Made by a program: the position numbers and the translations under genes. Shown in pieces: positions 17,309 through 26,398 of a stretch of 41,479 nt of DNA; the stretch's first letter is position 1; each line of letters opens with the position of its first letter. Source of the stretch: RGIG8700 sp964568815 (GTDB lineage Bacteria; Bacillota; Clostridia; RGIG6154); assembly GCA_964568815.1 (NCBI GenBank), contig CAZMRY010000003.1, positions 1 to 41,479 of the forward strand, given 5' to 3'. The notes under the pieces were generated by a model. That model did not search any database, was not told where the DNA came from, and was given only the letters and a program-made list of their open reading frames with translations.

Positions 17309-18640
17309 ATGGCATTTGATAGCTTAAGCGAAAAACTTAATGATGTATTTAAAAAGCTTAAAAGCCGTGGCAAAGTATCTGAAGCAGATGTTAAGGATGC
17401 AATGCGAATGGTTAAGCTTGCTTTGCTTGAGGCAGATGTTAACTTTAAGGTTGTTAAAGACTTTATAAAAAAAGCCACAGAAAAAGCTATTGGCTCACAG
17501 GTACTCGAAAGCTTAACTCCCGGACAGCAGGTAATCAAAATTGTTAACGAAGAACTTGTTGCTCTTATGGGGGACAAAGAGTACAAACCTGTTATTGCTC
17601 CTAAAGCTCCTTCTGTTTATCTTATGATGGGCTTGCAGGGTGCAGGTAAGACTACAACCTGTGCAAAGGTTGCAAAATATTTTTCTAAACAGAATAAAAA
17701 ATCCTTGCTTGTTGCTTGTGATGTATACCGTCCTGCGGCAATTAAACAGCTTCAGGTAGTAGGTGAGCAGGTTGGTGCTGAAGTATTTACACTTGACACT
17801 AAAAATCCTGTAGAGATTGCAAATAAGGCAATCGCATATGCTAAAGAAAAACTTTTTGATATAGTAATCATAGATACTGCAGGCCGACTTCATGTTGACG
17901 AAGGACTTATGGATGAGCTTCAAAGCATCAAAGAGGCTGTTAATCCAACAGAAAGCTACCTTGTTCTTGACTCTATGACAGGACAGGATGCAGTTAATGT
18001 TGCTCAGTCCTTTAATGAGCAAATTGGTATTGATGCATCTATTTTAACAAAGCTTGACGGTGATACCAGAGGCGGTGCGGCTCTTTCTATAAATGCAGTT
18101 GTTGGCAAGCCGATTGTTTTCTGCGGTATGGGTGAAAAGCTTGACGACTTGCAACTCTTTTACCCAGACAGAATGGCATCAAGAATTCTTGGAATGGGAG
18201 ATGTTCTTACTCTTATTGACAAGGCTCAGGAAGCTTTTGATGAAAAGAAAGCTGCAGAACTCGAGCAGAAAATAAGACAGCAGACATTTGACCTTAACGA
18301 TTTTCTTGAACAGTTCCAGCAAATGAAAAATATGGGACCATTGGATAAAGTTCTTGGAATGATGCCGGGAGTTAATGCCAAGGCGCTTAAAGATATTAAT
18401 GTTGATGAAAAAAAGATTGCACAGACAGAAGCTATTATCAAGTCTATGACAATGAAAGAAAGACAAAAACCTGAAATCATCAACTACAGCAGAAGACAGC
18501 GTATTGCAAATGGCAGCGGTACAAGTCTTACTCAGGTAAATGCACTTTTAAAACAGTTTGAGCAAATGCAGAAAATGATGAAGCAGTTCTCAAACCCAAA
18601 GAAAATGAAAAAACTCAACAAGTTAAATTTTCCTTTTTAG
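17309..18640 (+). CDS. ffh: Signal recognition particle protein Ffh
   Basis: GTPase that binds signal peptides of nascent membrane proteins together with the 4.5S/scRNA. An N domain (1-100) is followed by the G domain with GLQGAGKTT (near residue 109), DVYRPAA, DTAGRLH and TKLDGDTRGG, then the methionine-rich M domain (about 300-443), which binds RNA and signal sequences (runs such as EQMQKMMKQF). Length 443 aa is typical. GAGGAG precedes the ATG. The SRP RNA gene itself was not seen in this window. Confidence 0.98.
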   Translation: MAFDSLSEKLNDVFKKLKSRGKVSEADVKDAMRMVKLALLEADVNFKVVKDFIKKATEKAIGSQVLESLTPGQQVIKIVNEELVALMGDKEYKPVIAPKAPSVYLMMGLQGAGKTTTCAKVAKYFSKQNKKSLLVACDVYRPAAIKQLQVVGEQVGAEVFTLDTKNPVEIANKAIAYAKEKLFDIVIIDTAGRLHVDEGLMDELQSIKEAVNPTESYLVLDSMTGQDAVNVAQSFNEQIGIDASILTKLDGDTRGGAALSINAVVGKPIVFCGMGEKLDDLQLFYPDRMASRILGMGDVLTLIDKAQEAFDEKKAAELEQKIRQQTFDLNDFLEQFQQMKNMGPLDKVLGMMPGVNAKALKDINVDEKKIAQTEAIIKSMTMKERQKPEIINYSRRQRIANGSGTSLTQVNALLKQFEQMQKMMKQFSNPKKMKKLNKLNFPF

Positions 18641-18680
18641 GAATTTATAAATAATTAATTATATATTGGAGGAAGAAAAA

Positions 18681-18926
18681 ATGGCAGTAAAAATCAGATT
18701 AAGAAGAATGGGTTCAAAGAAAGCTCCTTTCTACAGAGTAGTTGTAGCAGATTCAAGATACCCAAGAGATGGTAGATTTATCGAAGAAATCGGTACTTAC
18801 AATCCTTTAACAGATCCAGCAGAAGTTAAAATCGATGCTGAAAAAGCTTCAAAATGGATTGCTAACGGTGCACAGCCAACTGATACAGTTAAAGCTATGC
18901 TCAAGAAAATCAACGTAATTAAATAA
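18681..18926 (+). CDS. rpsP: 30S ribosomal protein S16
   Basis: 81-residue small-subunit protein that stabilises the 16S rRNA 5' domain. The opening MAVKIRLRRMGSKKAPFYR and RYPRDGRFIEEIGTYNP are diagnostic. GGAGGA (18668-18673) sets the start at 18681; an in-frame TTG at 18666 lies across this ribosome binding site and is not the start. The order ffh-rpsP-khpA-rimM-trmD is the standard Gram-positive arrangement. Confidence 0.98.
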   Translation: MAVKIRLRRMGSKKAPFYRVVVADSRYPRDGRFIEEIGTYNPLTDPAEVKIDAEKASKWIANGAQPTDTVKAMLKKINVIK

Positions 18927-18940
18927 TTCAGGAGAGAAAA

Positions 18941-19168
18941 ATGCAGACATTACTTTTAGGAATAGCTAAACAGCTTGTTAATAATCCTGATGAAGTAAGA
19001 GTTGAAGTAGTTGAAAAAGATAATCTTACTGTGCTTCAGCTTTATGTAGCTAAGGATGATATTGGTAAAGTTATAGGCAAAAAAGGTAAAATTGCTCAGG
19101 CAATCAGAACTGTAATTAAAGCGGCATCTGTAAATTGCGACAAAAAAGTTGCAGTTGATATAATGTAA
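18941..19168 (+). CDS. khpA: KH-domain RNA-binding protein KhpA
   Basis: Single KH-domain protein (75 aa) that in other Gram-positive bacteria pairs with KhpB/Jag to bind many small RNAs and affect cell elongation. The RNA-contacting GxxG loop is GKKG within DIGKVIGKKGKIAQAIRT (about residues 42-58). GGAGAG precedes the ATG. It is 14 bases behind rpsP and 2 bases before rimM, so it is cotranscribed with ribosome-maturation genes. Confidence 0.95.
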   Translation: MQTLLLGIAKQLVNNPDEVRVEVVEKDNLTVLQLYVAKDDIGKVIGKKGKIAQAIRTVIKAASVNCDKKVAVDIM

Positions 19169-19170
19169 TT

Positions 19171-19659
19171 ATGGAAAAGATGCTTGCTGTTGGGAAGATT
19201 TGTAATATTCACGGTGTAAGAGGGAATGTAAAGCTTATACCGTGGACAGATTTTCCTGAGGTATTTGAAGAACTTGACTACATTATTGTAGAAAATATCA
19301 GATATGATATTAAAGAAGTAAAATACCAGAAATCTAACATAATTCTCAAGCTTGCAGGTGTTGATACTGTAGAAGATGCTGAAAAGCTCAGAGATTTAAT
19401 AGCATATTGCAAAGAATCTCAATTAGAGGAATTACCTGAAAATACTTATTATATTGCTGATTTAATCGGTTGTGAAGTATTTGAAGATGATAATTTACTT
19501 GGCAAGGTTTCAGATGTGTTTTCTGCAGGCGGTGCGGATCTTTACGAGATAAAAGGAAAAGGTGTGCCAATATATTTACCTGCAATAAAAGAAAATGTAT
19601 TGTCGGTTGACATTAAAAACAAAATAATTAAAGTAAAACTTCCGGAGGGATTGGTATGA
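19171..19659 (+). CDS. rimM: Ribosome maturation factor RimM
   Basis: Assists assembly of the 30S head by binding S19. The 162-residue protein has the RimM N-terminal barrel (about 4-85, opening with VGKICNIHGVRGNVKL) and the PRC-barrel (about 92-162, with LIGCEVFEDDNLLGKV and LPAIKENVLSVD). Its stop codon overlaps the trmD start (ATGA at 19656-19659), so the two are translationally coupled. No own ribosome binding site of strength is seen; it starts 2 bases after khpA. Confidence 0.95.
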   Translation: MEKMLAVGKICNIHGVRGNVKLIPWTDFPEVFEELDYIIVENIRYDIKEVKYQKSNIILKLAGVDTVEDAEKLRDLIAYCKESQLEELPENTYYIADLIGCEVFEDDNLLGKVSDVFSAGGADLYEIKGKGVPIYLPAIKENVLSVDIKNKIIKVKLPEGLV

Positions 19660-21023
19660 TGAAATTCGATATTCTTACTCTTTTCCCGGAAGTTTTTTCT
19701 AGTGTTTTAAATTCGAGTATACTTAAAAGAGGAGCAGAAAAGGGCCTGCTTAATTTTAATTACATAAATATAAGAGATTTCACTAATGATAAACATAAAA
19801 GGGTAGATGATTATCCATATGGCGGCGGTGCAGGTATGCTTATGCAGACTCAGCCCATATATGATGCCTATAAATATGTTCTTGATAATGTAAAAAAGCG
19901 TCCTAAAACAATATACCTTTCACCAAGGGGTAAGGTTTTTAATCAGGAGGTTGCAAAAGAACTTGCAAAAGAAGAACATATTGTATTAATATGCGGACAT
20001 TATGAAGGAATAGACCAGAGGATAATAGATGAAATATGTGATTATGAACTATCTATAGGTGATTTTGTGTTGACAGGCGGAGAACTTGCGGCTATGGTAG
20101 TTTGTGACTGTGTTTCAAGGCTTGTTCCGGGAGTTCTGGCAGGAGAGGAATCCTATTCCTGCGAATCTCATTATGACGGAATGCTTGAATTCCCACAGTA
20201 TACAAGGCCTCCTGTCTACCATAATGTTGAAGTTCCTGCGGTATTACTGTCAGGCAACGATAAGAAAATAGAAAAATGGCGAAACGACAGAGCTTACGAA
20301 ATTACTGCGAAAGTTCGTCCCGATTTAATTAAAGAGAAAAAAGAAGTTGAAAATAGTATAATATCTGAGCTACCATTCGCATTGTACTATTTTGGAAATA
20401 ACTCAAAGAATTTGTCAGCAATAATACTTCAGCTTGAAAAAAATCAGCTTGTTCCTGAAAAAATATATGAAACAAATGATAAATGCATTTACGAAAACGC
20501 AGTAGCTGTATATGACAATGCTGAATATATTGAGGTTAATGCAAATAATGCGTTGTGCGTAAAGCTGAATGACCTTACGGAATTTGAAAGTGTAGATTTT
20601 AACAATTTTAAATCTATGCTCGCTGTTGATATTAACAATATATCCACTACAATTACTAAATTTCTTGTAAATTCAGAAATTAATACGCTTGGATATTTGC
20701 CTGAAAGACTCGGAGAAAAGTTTAACATAAAGATTACAGGCAGACTTCCGATTGAATTATACGAAAATCATAAAAGTAAATTTGAAAATGTAGCATACAG
20801 TGATATATTTACAGTTGAATCTACTAAAGATGTGCCATATGGAGAGTATACTTTCGATGTTGTTGATGGTGTTTCTTTTGCTTTGTTAAAAATCAAATCT
20901 AAAAATGTTGGCGAAAAGACAGTAATATATGCTGAAAAACTTGAAGAATATATTAATAATAAAGTTGCAGACTGCAATAACATCAGAATTATTAAAGGTA
21001 ATTTTGCCGACTTTACTAATTAA
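19656..21023 (+). CDS. trmD: tRNA (guanine37-N1)-methyltransferase TrmD with a long C-terminal extension
   Basis: The first about 228 residues are a complete TrmD, which methylates G37 next to the anticodon using S-adenosylmethionine. The trefoil-knot motifs are present: YGGGAGM (55-61), LSPRG (88-92), CGHYEGID (113-120) and the SIGDFVLTGGE block (133-143), ending in VRPDL (220-224). TrmD proteins normally stop about 20 residues later, near 240-255. Here the same open frame continues to residue 455. The additional about 225 residues (bases from roughly 20340) have mixed alpha/beta composition, no membrane segment and no motif I recognise. Two adjacent ATG codons (19656, 19659) follow CGGAGGG; either may be used. 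A terminator follows. The usual neighbour rplS is missing. Confidence 0.95.
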   Translation: MMKFDILTLFPEVFSSVLNSSILKRGAEKGLLNFNYINIRDFTNDKHKRVDDYPYGGGAGMLMQTQPIYDAYKYVLDNVKKRPKTIYLSPRGKVFNQEVAKELAKEEHIVLICGHYEGIDQRIIDEICDYELSIGDFVLTGGELAAMVVCDCVSRLVPGVLAGEESYSCESHYDGMLEFPQYTRPPVYHNVEVPAVLLSGNDKKIEKWRNDRAYEITAKVRPDLIKEKKEVENSIISELPFALYYFGNNSKNLSAIILQLEKNQLVPEKIYETNDKCIYENAVAVYDNAEYIEVNANNALCVKLNDLTEFESVDFNNFKSMLAVDINNISTTITKFLVNSEINTLGYLPERLGEKFNIKITGRLPIELYENHKSKFENVAYSDIFTVESTKDVPYGEYTFDVVDGVSFALLKIKSKNVGEKTVIYAEKLEEYINNKVADCNNIRIIKGNFADFTN

Positions 21024-21031
21024 ATTTTAAA

Positions 21032-21068
21032 GAAGATATTATTTTGCTTGAAATATCTTCTTTTTTTT
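21032..21068 (+). terminator. Terminator of the ylxM-trmD operon
   Basis: GAAGATATT (21032-21040) pairs with AATATCTTC (21052-21060), followed by eight T. The recJ promoter is nested inside this element. Confidence 0.88.
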
Positions 21069-21076
21069 GTTATAAT
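21048..21076 (+). promoter_or_regulatory. recJ-relA-pgi promoter nested in the upstream terminator
   Basis: TTGAAA (21048-21053), 17 bases, TATAAT (21071-21076). The -35 lies in the loop and right arm of the trmD terminator hairpin and the T-run forms the spacer. Confidence 0.72.
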
Positions 21077-21106
21077 ATATTAGTTATATGAAAGAAGGTG
21101 ATTGAT

Positions 21107-22795
21107 GTGAACACAAAGTGGGTGGTGTCAGAAGTTCCTACAGTTGAAGAAGTAAATGCTATGGTTGAAGCTACCGGCGTCGGCAGACTTGTTGCTGCTA
21201 TTCTTTGTGTACGCGGATTTTCACCTGATGATGCTGTTAACTTTATAAATAAAGATAAAAAATGTATTCATAATCCGTTTTTGTTAAAAGATATGGATAA
21301 AGCAGTAAACAGAATTCATGATGCTATAAATAATAAAGAGAAAATCACAGTTTACGGAGATTATGATGCAGATGGTGTTACTTCATCAACAATTATGGTT
21401 CTTTGCCTTAAAGAGCTTAACGCAGATGTGGATTATTATATTCCAGACAGAGAAACAGAAGGTTATGGAATATCTGAAACATCTATTGATATACTTGCTG
21501 AAAGAGGCACGAAACTGATTGTATCAGTTGACTGTGGTATTACTGCTGTAGATGAGTGTAATTATGCAAAAACTCTTGGAATAGATACTGTTATTACTGA
21601 TCATCATGAATGCTCAGACATTCTTCCTGATGCAGTTGCAGTTGTTGACCCTAAAAGAGCTGACTGTGAATATCCGTTTAAGGCGTTGGCTGGGGTAGGC
21701 GTGGCACTTAAACTCTGTCAGGCACTTCTTAAAGATAAAATGAGCTGTTATGATGTACTTGTTAAGTATTCTGACTTTACAGCTATTGGCTCTATAGCAG
21801 ATATTGTTCCGTTAATTGATGAAAACAGACTTATATGCGATGTTGGTCTTAAAAAGATTGCTTTGAATACAAATGTAGGAATTAAAGCACTCTTAGATGT
21901 TTCAGGAGTTGATTCTCAAACTGTAAACACAACAAAGATAGGCTTTGTGGTTGCACCAAGAATTAATGCGGCAGGCAGACTTGAAAGTGCACAAAGAGCA
22001 ATAGATTTATTTCTTGCAGAAAATTACAAAGAGGCTTATGAGATTGCCCAGGATTTAAGTAACTATAATTCACAAAGACAGAATATTGAAATGGAAATTT
22101 TAAAAGAAGCAGAAAATATGTTTCTTCAAAAATATAAAGATGATAAAATCGTAGTGTTGTGCAATAAAGACTGGCATCACGGTGTTGTTGGTATAGTTTC
22201 TTCAAGACTTACAAAAAAATATATGAAGCCTTGCATTTTGCTTTCACAGTGTCCTGAAAGTAATTATAAAGGTTCAGGAAGAAGTATAGAAGGATTTTCA
22301 CTTTATGATGCTCTTGATTATTGCAAGGATTTACTTGTGACATTCGGAGGTCATGAGCTTGCTGTCGGTCTTACAATAGACCTTAATAATGTTGATGCTT
22401 TCAGAGCAAAAATTAATGAATATGCAGATAAGTATCTCACAGAAGATTTGTGTGTGGCTACAATTAATGCAGATTGCGAATTAAGAGGAAGACATCTTAA
22501 TCTCCAGTGTGCCGAAGAGCTTTCAATACTTCAGCCTTTTGGTACCGGTAATTTACAGCCACAATTTTACATTGAAAATATGACTGTGCAAAAAGCTTAT
22601 TGCATAGGAAATGAAAAACAGCACTTGAAACTTACTCTTTGTAAGGATGGTGTTACAGTTGACGCAATTGCTTTTGGTTTTGGAAATAATAATAAAATCA
22701 CATTTAATGATACTGTAAGTGTTATTTGTCAATTGGATATTAATGATTTCAGAAATGTAAGAAGTGTTCAGTTAAGAATATTGGATATTAAGTAG
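21107..22795 (+). CDS. recJ: Single-stranded-DNA-specific exonuclease RecJ
   Basis: 5'-3' exonuclease of the DHH phosphoesterase family acting in recombination and base-excision or mismatch repair. Motif I is YGDYDADG (Asp85, Asp87, Asp89), the DHH motif is DHHE (from residue 165), and the DHHA1 domain with GGHELAVG follows near residue 413. A C-terminal OB-like domain ends the protein. I set the start at GTG 21107, with AAGGTGA (21095-21101) as ribosome binding site; a GTG at 21098 is possible but overlaps that site. 562 residues is near the normal size for this compact clostridial form. relA follows 8 bases later. Confidence 0.94.
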   Translation: MNTKWVVSEVPTVEEVNAMVEATGVGRLVAAILCVRGFSPDDAVNFINKDKKCIHNPFLLKDMDKAVNRIHDAINNKEKITVYGDYDADGVTSSTIMVLCLKELNADVDYYIPDRETEGYGISETSIDILAERGTKLIVSVDCGITAVDECNYAKTLGIDTVITDHHECSDILPDAVAVVDPKRADCEYPFKALAGVGVALKLCQALLKDKMSCYDVLVKYSDFTAIGSIADIVPLIDENRLICDVGLKKIALNTNVGIKALLDVSGVDSQTVNTTKIGFVVAPRINAAGRLESAQRAIDLFLAENYKEAYEIAQDLSNYNSQRQNIEMEILKEAENMFLQKYKDDKIVVLCNKDWHHGVVGIVSSRLTKKYMKPCILLSQCPESNYKGSGRSIEGFSLYDALDYCKDLLVTFGGHELAVGLTIDLNNVDAFRAKINEYADKYLTEDLCVATINADCELRGRHLNLQCAEELSILQPFGTGNLQPQFYIENMTVQKAYCIGNEKQHLKLTLCKDGVTVDAIAFGFGNNNKITFNDTVSVICQLDINDFRNVRSVQLRILDIK

Positions 22796-22803
22796 GAAAT
22801 GTT

Positions 22804-24972
22804 ATGGATCAAAAATGTTTTGAATTAATTGAATTAATAAAAAAATATAATCCTAATGCTGATTTTGATATGATAGAAAGGGCATATGAAATAGCAGACA
22901 AAGCCCATACAAATCAGGTCAGATTTTCAGGAGAACCATATATAACTCATCCTTATCAGGTTGCGGTTATTCTTGCTGAGCTTGAACAGGACGCACAGTC
23001 CATTGCAGCGGGACTTCTCCATGATGTAATTGAGGATACAGAAACAAGCCTTGATGAAATAAGAAAACAGTTTGGAGATGAAGTAGCCCTGCTTGTTGAA
23101 GGTGTAACAAAGCTTGAAAAAATCCCTTATACAAGCAAAGAACAGCAACAAATTGAAAACTTAAGAAAAATGTTTCTTGCTATGGCGAAAGACATCCGAG
23201 TTATAATAATTAAACTTGCAGACCGTCTTCACAATATGAGAACTCTAAAAAGTATGCGTGAAGACAAACAACTTGAAAAAGCAAAAGAAACACTTGATGT
23301 ATACGCACCTCTTGCTCACAGACTTGGTATTTCTAAAATTAAGTGGGAGCTTGAAGATTTAGCATTAAGATATCTTGATTCAATCGCATACTATGAAATT
23401 GTTGAAAGCATTAAGCAGAAGAAAACAGAACGAGACGGTTACATTAATGATGTAATGGAAAACCTCAAGGAAAAAATAGGAGAGCTTGTACCTGATTTTC
23501 ATATAGAGGGAAGGGCTAAGCATTTCTACAGTATTTTCAGAAAAATGTATGCACAAAACAAAAGCATTGATGAAATATATGACCTTTTTGCTGTAAGAGT
23601 AATTGTTAATACTATAACAGAATGTTATGCGGTTTTGGGTCTTGTACACGAAACATACAAGCCCATTCCGGGCAGATTTAAAGATTATATTGCAATGCCT
23701 AAACCAAATATGTATCAGTCATTGCATACAACGGTTATAGGCCCAAACGGTACTCCTTGTGAAATACAGATAAGAACATGGGATATGCATAAAACTGCGG
23801 AATATGGTATTGCTGCTCATTGGAAATATAAAGAGGGCTTAAAAGAAAACAAAGGCCAGCTTGACGAAAAACTTGAATGGGTAAGAAATATGCTTGATGT
23901 TCAGAAAGAACTTTCTGATTCAGAAGAGTTTATGAAAACCCTTAAAATTGACCTGTTTACAGACGAAATTTTCGTATTCACACCAAAAGGCGATGTTGTC
24001 AATCTTCCTATAGGTTCCTGTGCAATAGACCTTGCATATGCAATTCACAGCGAAGTCGGAAATAAGATGATTGGTGCGAAAATCAACGGTAAAATAGTTA
24101 ATATTGACCAGGAACTTCAAACAGGTGATATTGTTCAGATATTAACTACACCAACATCAAAAGGTCCAAGCCTTGACTGGCTTAAAATTGTAAAAACATC
24201 TCAGGCAAGAAGTAAAATCAATCAGTGGCATAAAGCTCACAACAGGGAGCAACACATAGTAAAAGGTAAAGAACTTATCGATAAGGAAATCAGACGGGCA
24301 GATATTCCAAATATGAATGAATTCAAAGAAGAATTTACCCAGCTTGCTATGAAGAAGTTCAGTATAAGAACTCCCGAAGATATGTATGCTACTGTTGGAT
24401 TTGAGGGTTCTACTTCAAATAAAATAATACTTAAGCTTAAGGATGAACTTAAAAAGCTTACTTCAAACGGGGAAGAAAAGAGTCTTCCAATAGAAACAAA
24501 AAAAAGAAAAACATCATCTGATAACGGTGTTGTTGTCAAGGGCATAGATAATTGTCTTGTAAGACTTTCAAAATGCTGTAATCCCGTTCCTGGCGATGAC
24601 ATAGTTGGCTATATAACAAGAGGCAGAGGAGTTTCTGTTCACAGAGCAGATTGCCTTAATGTTAAAAATGCAAATGATAATGAAAAATCAAGAATGATTG
24701 AGGTAGAGTGGGGAGTTACAGACAACAACACTTCATTCGTTGCAGATATTCAGGTTTCCGCATTTAACAGAGCAAATCTTGTTTACGAAATTGCTGCTGA
24801 CCTTTCTAATATGAACATACCTATTGTTGGTATGAATGCAAGAGTTGTTAAAGATAATATGGCATCAATTGAAGTAGCTATTGAGGTCAAAAACGGACAA
24901 CAGCTTAATATAATTACAAACAAGTTAAAAAATATCTCAGGTGTATACGAGGTAAAAAGATATAACAATTAA
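22804..24972 (+). CDS. relA: Bifunctional (p)ppGpp synthetase/hydrolase RelA/SpoT (Rel)
   Basis: Makes and degrades the alarmone (p)ppGpp in response to amino-acid starvation. The hydrolase HD domain (about 28-180) keeps the metal-binding HD in LLHDVIEDTE. The synthetase domain (about 235-350) contains GRFKDYIAMPKPNMYQSLH. TGS (about 385-445), the cysteine-containing CC region (CCNPVPGDDIVGY, near 590) and a C-terminal ACT domain (about 650-722) complete the long Rel architecture. Length, 722 aa, is normal. Both catalytic halves look intact. TAGGAAA precedes the ATG. Its place directly after recJ and before pgi suggests cotranscription; the recJ-rel order is seen in many Firmicutes, although apt is missing here. 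Confidence 0.97.
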   Translation: MDQKCFELIELIKKYNPNADFDMIERAYEIADKAHTNQVRFSGEPYITHPYQVAVILAELEQDAQSIAAGLLHDVIEDTETSLDEIRKQFGDEVALLVEGVTKLEKIPYTSKEQQQIENLRKMFLAMAKDIRVIIIKLADRLHNMRTLKSMREDKQLEKAKETLDVYAPLAHRLGISKIKWELEDLALRYLDSIAYYEIVESIKQKKTERDGYINDVMENLKEKIGELVPDFHIEGRAKHFYSIFRKMYAQNKSIDEIYDLFAVRVIVNTITECYAVLGLVHETYKPIPGRFKDYIAMPKPNMYQSLHTTVIGPNGTPCEIQIRTWDMHKTAEYGIAAHWKYKEGLKENKGQLDEKLEWVRNMLDVQKELSDSEEFMKTLKIDLFTDEIFVFTPKGDVVNLPIGSCAIDLAYAIHSEVGNKMIGAKINGKIVNIDQELQTGDIVQILTTPTSKGPSLDWLKIVKTSQARSKINQWHKAHNREQHIVKGKELIDKEIRRADIPNMNEFKEEFTQLAMKKFSIRTPEDMYATVGFEGSTSNKIILKLKDELKKLTSNGEEKSLPIETKKRKTSSDNGVVVKGIDNCLVRLSKCCNPVPGDDIVGYITRGRGVSVHRADCLNVKNANDNEKSRMIEVEWGVTDNNTSFVADIQVSAFNRANLVYEIAADLSNMNIPIVGMNARVVKDNMASIEVAIEVKNGQQLNIITNKLKNISGVYEVKRYNN

Positions 24973-24988
24973 TTGAAAGGGTGTTATT

Positions 24989-26332
24989 ATGATTAAATTG
25001 GATTTTACCAAAGCTGACTGGAAAATCAGCACTGAAGAAATTGAAAACATCAAACCGGCAGTAAAGGCTGCACATGATACTCTTCATGGCAAAACAGGCG
25101 CGGGAAATGATTATCTTGGATGGATAGATTTACCGGTAGATTATGACAAAGAAGAATTTGCAAGAATAAAGAAGGCTGCTGAAAAAATTAAAAATAACAG
25201 TGAAATTCTTATAGTTATCGGAATTGGCGGTTCATACCTTGGTGCAAAAGCAGGACTTTCAATGCTTACACATACATTCTGTAATGACCTTGATGCAAAA
25301 GAAAGAAAAGCACCAAAAATTTATTTTGCAGGCAATTCCATCAGCTCAACATATCTTATGGATTTGGTTGAACTGGTCAAAGATAAAGATTTTTCAGTAA
25401 ATGTAATTTCTAAATCGGGAACAACAACTGAACCTGCTATTGCTTTCAGAATTTTCAAAAATATTCTTGAAGAAAAGTATGGCTTAGATGGTGCAAAAGA
25501 AAGAATTTTTGCAACAACAGATAAAGCAAGAGGTGCACTTAAAAATCTTGCAGATGTTATGGGCTATGAAACATTTGTTATTCCTGATGATGTAGGCGGA
25601 AGATTTTCTGTTCTTACAGCAGTTGGTCTCCTCCCGCTTGCAGCAGCAGGAATTGATATTGATGCAATTATGGAAGGTGCTGCTAAAGCAAGAGAAGATT
25701 TTGCGGAATGTGACCTTGATAATAACCAGTGTTATCAGTATGCTGCAATCAGAAATATTCTTTACAGAAAAGGTTATACAAACGAAATACTTGTAAACTA
25801 TGAACCTAAAATGCACTATTTCTCAGAATGGTGGAAACAGCTTTACGGCGAAAGTGAAGGTAAAGATAATAAAGGTATTTTACCTGTTGCTGTTGATTTC
25901 TCAACAGACCTCCACTCAATGGGTCAGTACATTCAGGAAGGCTTAAGAAATCTCTTTGAAACTGTTATAAATATAGAAAATCCAACAAAAGATTTTGCAA
26001 TAGAGGCTGACAAAGATAATGTTGACGGTCTTAATTTCCTTGCCGGAAAAACAATGGATTTCGTTAATAAAAAAGCATTTGAAGGAACACTTCTGGCTCA
26101 TACGGACGGTCAGGTTCCTAATCTTGTTATTTCAATTCCAAAAGCAGATGAATTTGAATTCGGTTACATGGTATACTTCTTTGAAAAAGCTTGCGGTATA
26201 AGCGGTTATATTCTTGGTGTTAACCCATTTAATCAGCCCGGTGTTGAGGAATATAAGAAGAATATGTTTGCTCTTCTTGGTAAACCGGGATATGAAGATA
26301 TGAAAAAAGATTTAGAAAATAGATTAAAATAA
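24989..26332 (+). CDS. pgi: Glucose-6-phosphate isomerase
   Basis: Interconverts glucose 6-phosphate and fructose 6-phosphate in glycolysis. The 447-residue length fits the shorter Gram-positive form. Visible motifs include GIGGSYLGAKAGL (sugar-phosphate loop), SKSGTTTEPA, VGGRFSVLTAVGLLP (a family signature) and GYILGVNPFNQPGVEEYK near the C-terminus, which carries the catalytic lysine region. GAAAGGGTG precedes the ATG. It is 16 bases after relA, so a metabolic gene ends this operon; no clear terminator follows before the next promoter. Confidence 0.97.
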   Translation: MIKLDFTKADWKISTEEIENIKPAVKAAHDTLHGKTGAGNDYLGWIDLPVDYDKEEFARIKKAAEKIKNNSEILIVIGIGGSYLGAKAGLSMLTHTFCNDLDAKERKAPKIYFAGNSISSTYLMDLVELVKDKDFSVNVISKSGTTTEPAIAFRIFKNILEEKYGLDGAKERIFATTDKARGALKNLADVMGYETFVIPDDVGGRFSVLTAVGLLPLAAAGIDIDAIMEGAAKAREDFAECDLDNNQCYQYAAIRNILYRKGYTNEILVNYEPKMHYFSEWWKQLYGESEGKDNKGILPVAVDFSTDLHSMGQYIQEGLRNLFETVINIENPTKDFAIEADKDNVDGLNFLAGKTMDFVNKKAFEGTLLAHTDGQVPNLVISIPKADEFEFGYMVYFFEKACGISGYILGVNPFNQPGVEEYKKNMFALLGKPGYEDMKKDLENRLK

Positions 26333-26343
26333 CAAAAAAGTAC

Positions 26344-26372
26344 TTGAAAAAAAAGTAAATATATAGTATCAT
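26344..26372 (+). promoter_or_regulatory. Promoter of the P-loop gene at 26399
   Basis: TTGAAA (26344-26349), 17 bases, TATCAT (26367-26372), in the short gap after pgi. Confidence 0.55.
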
Positions 26373-26398
26373 ATAGTAAAGAAAGGGGCGTATGAAAT

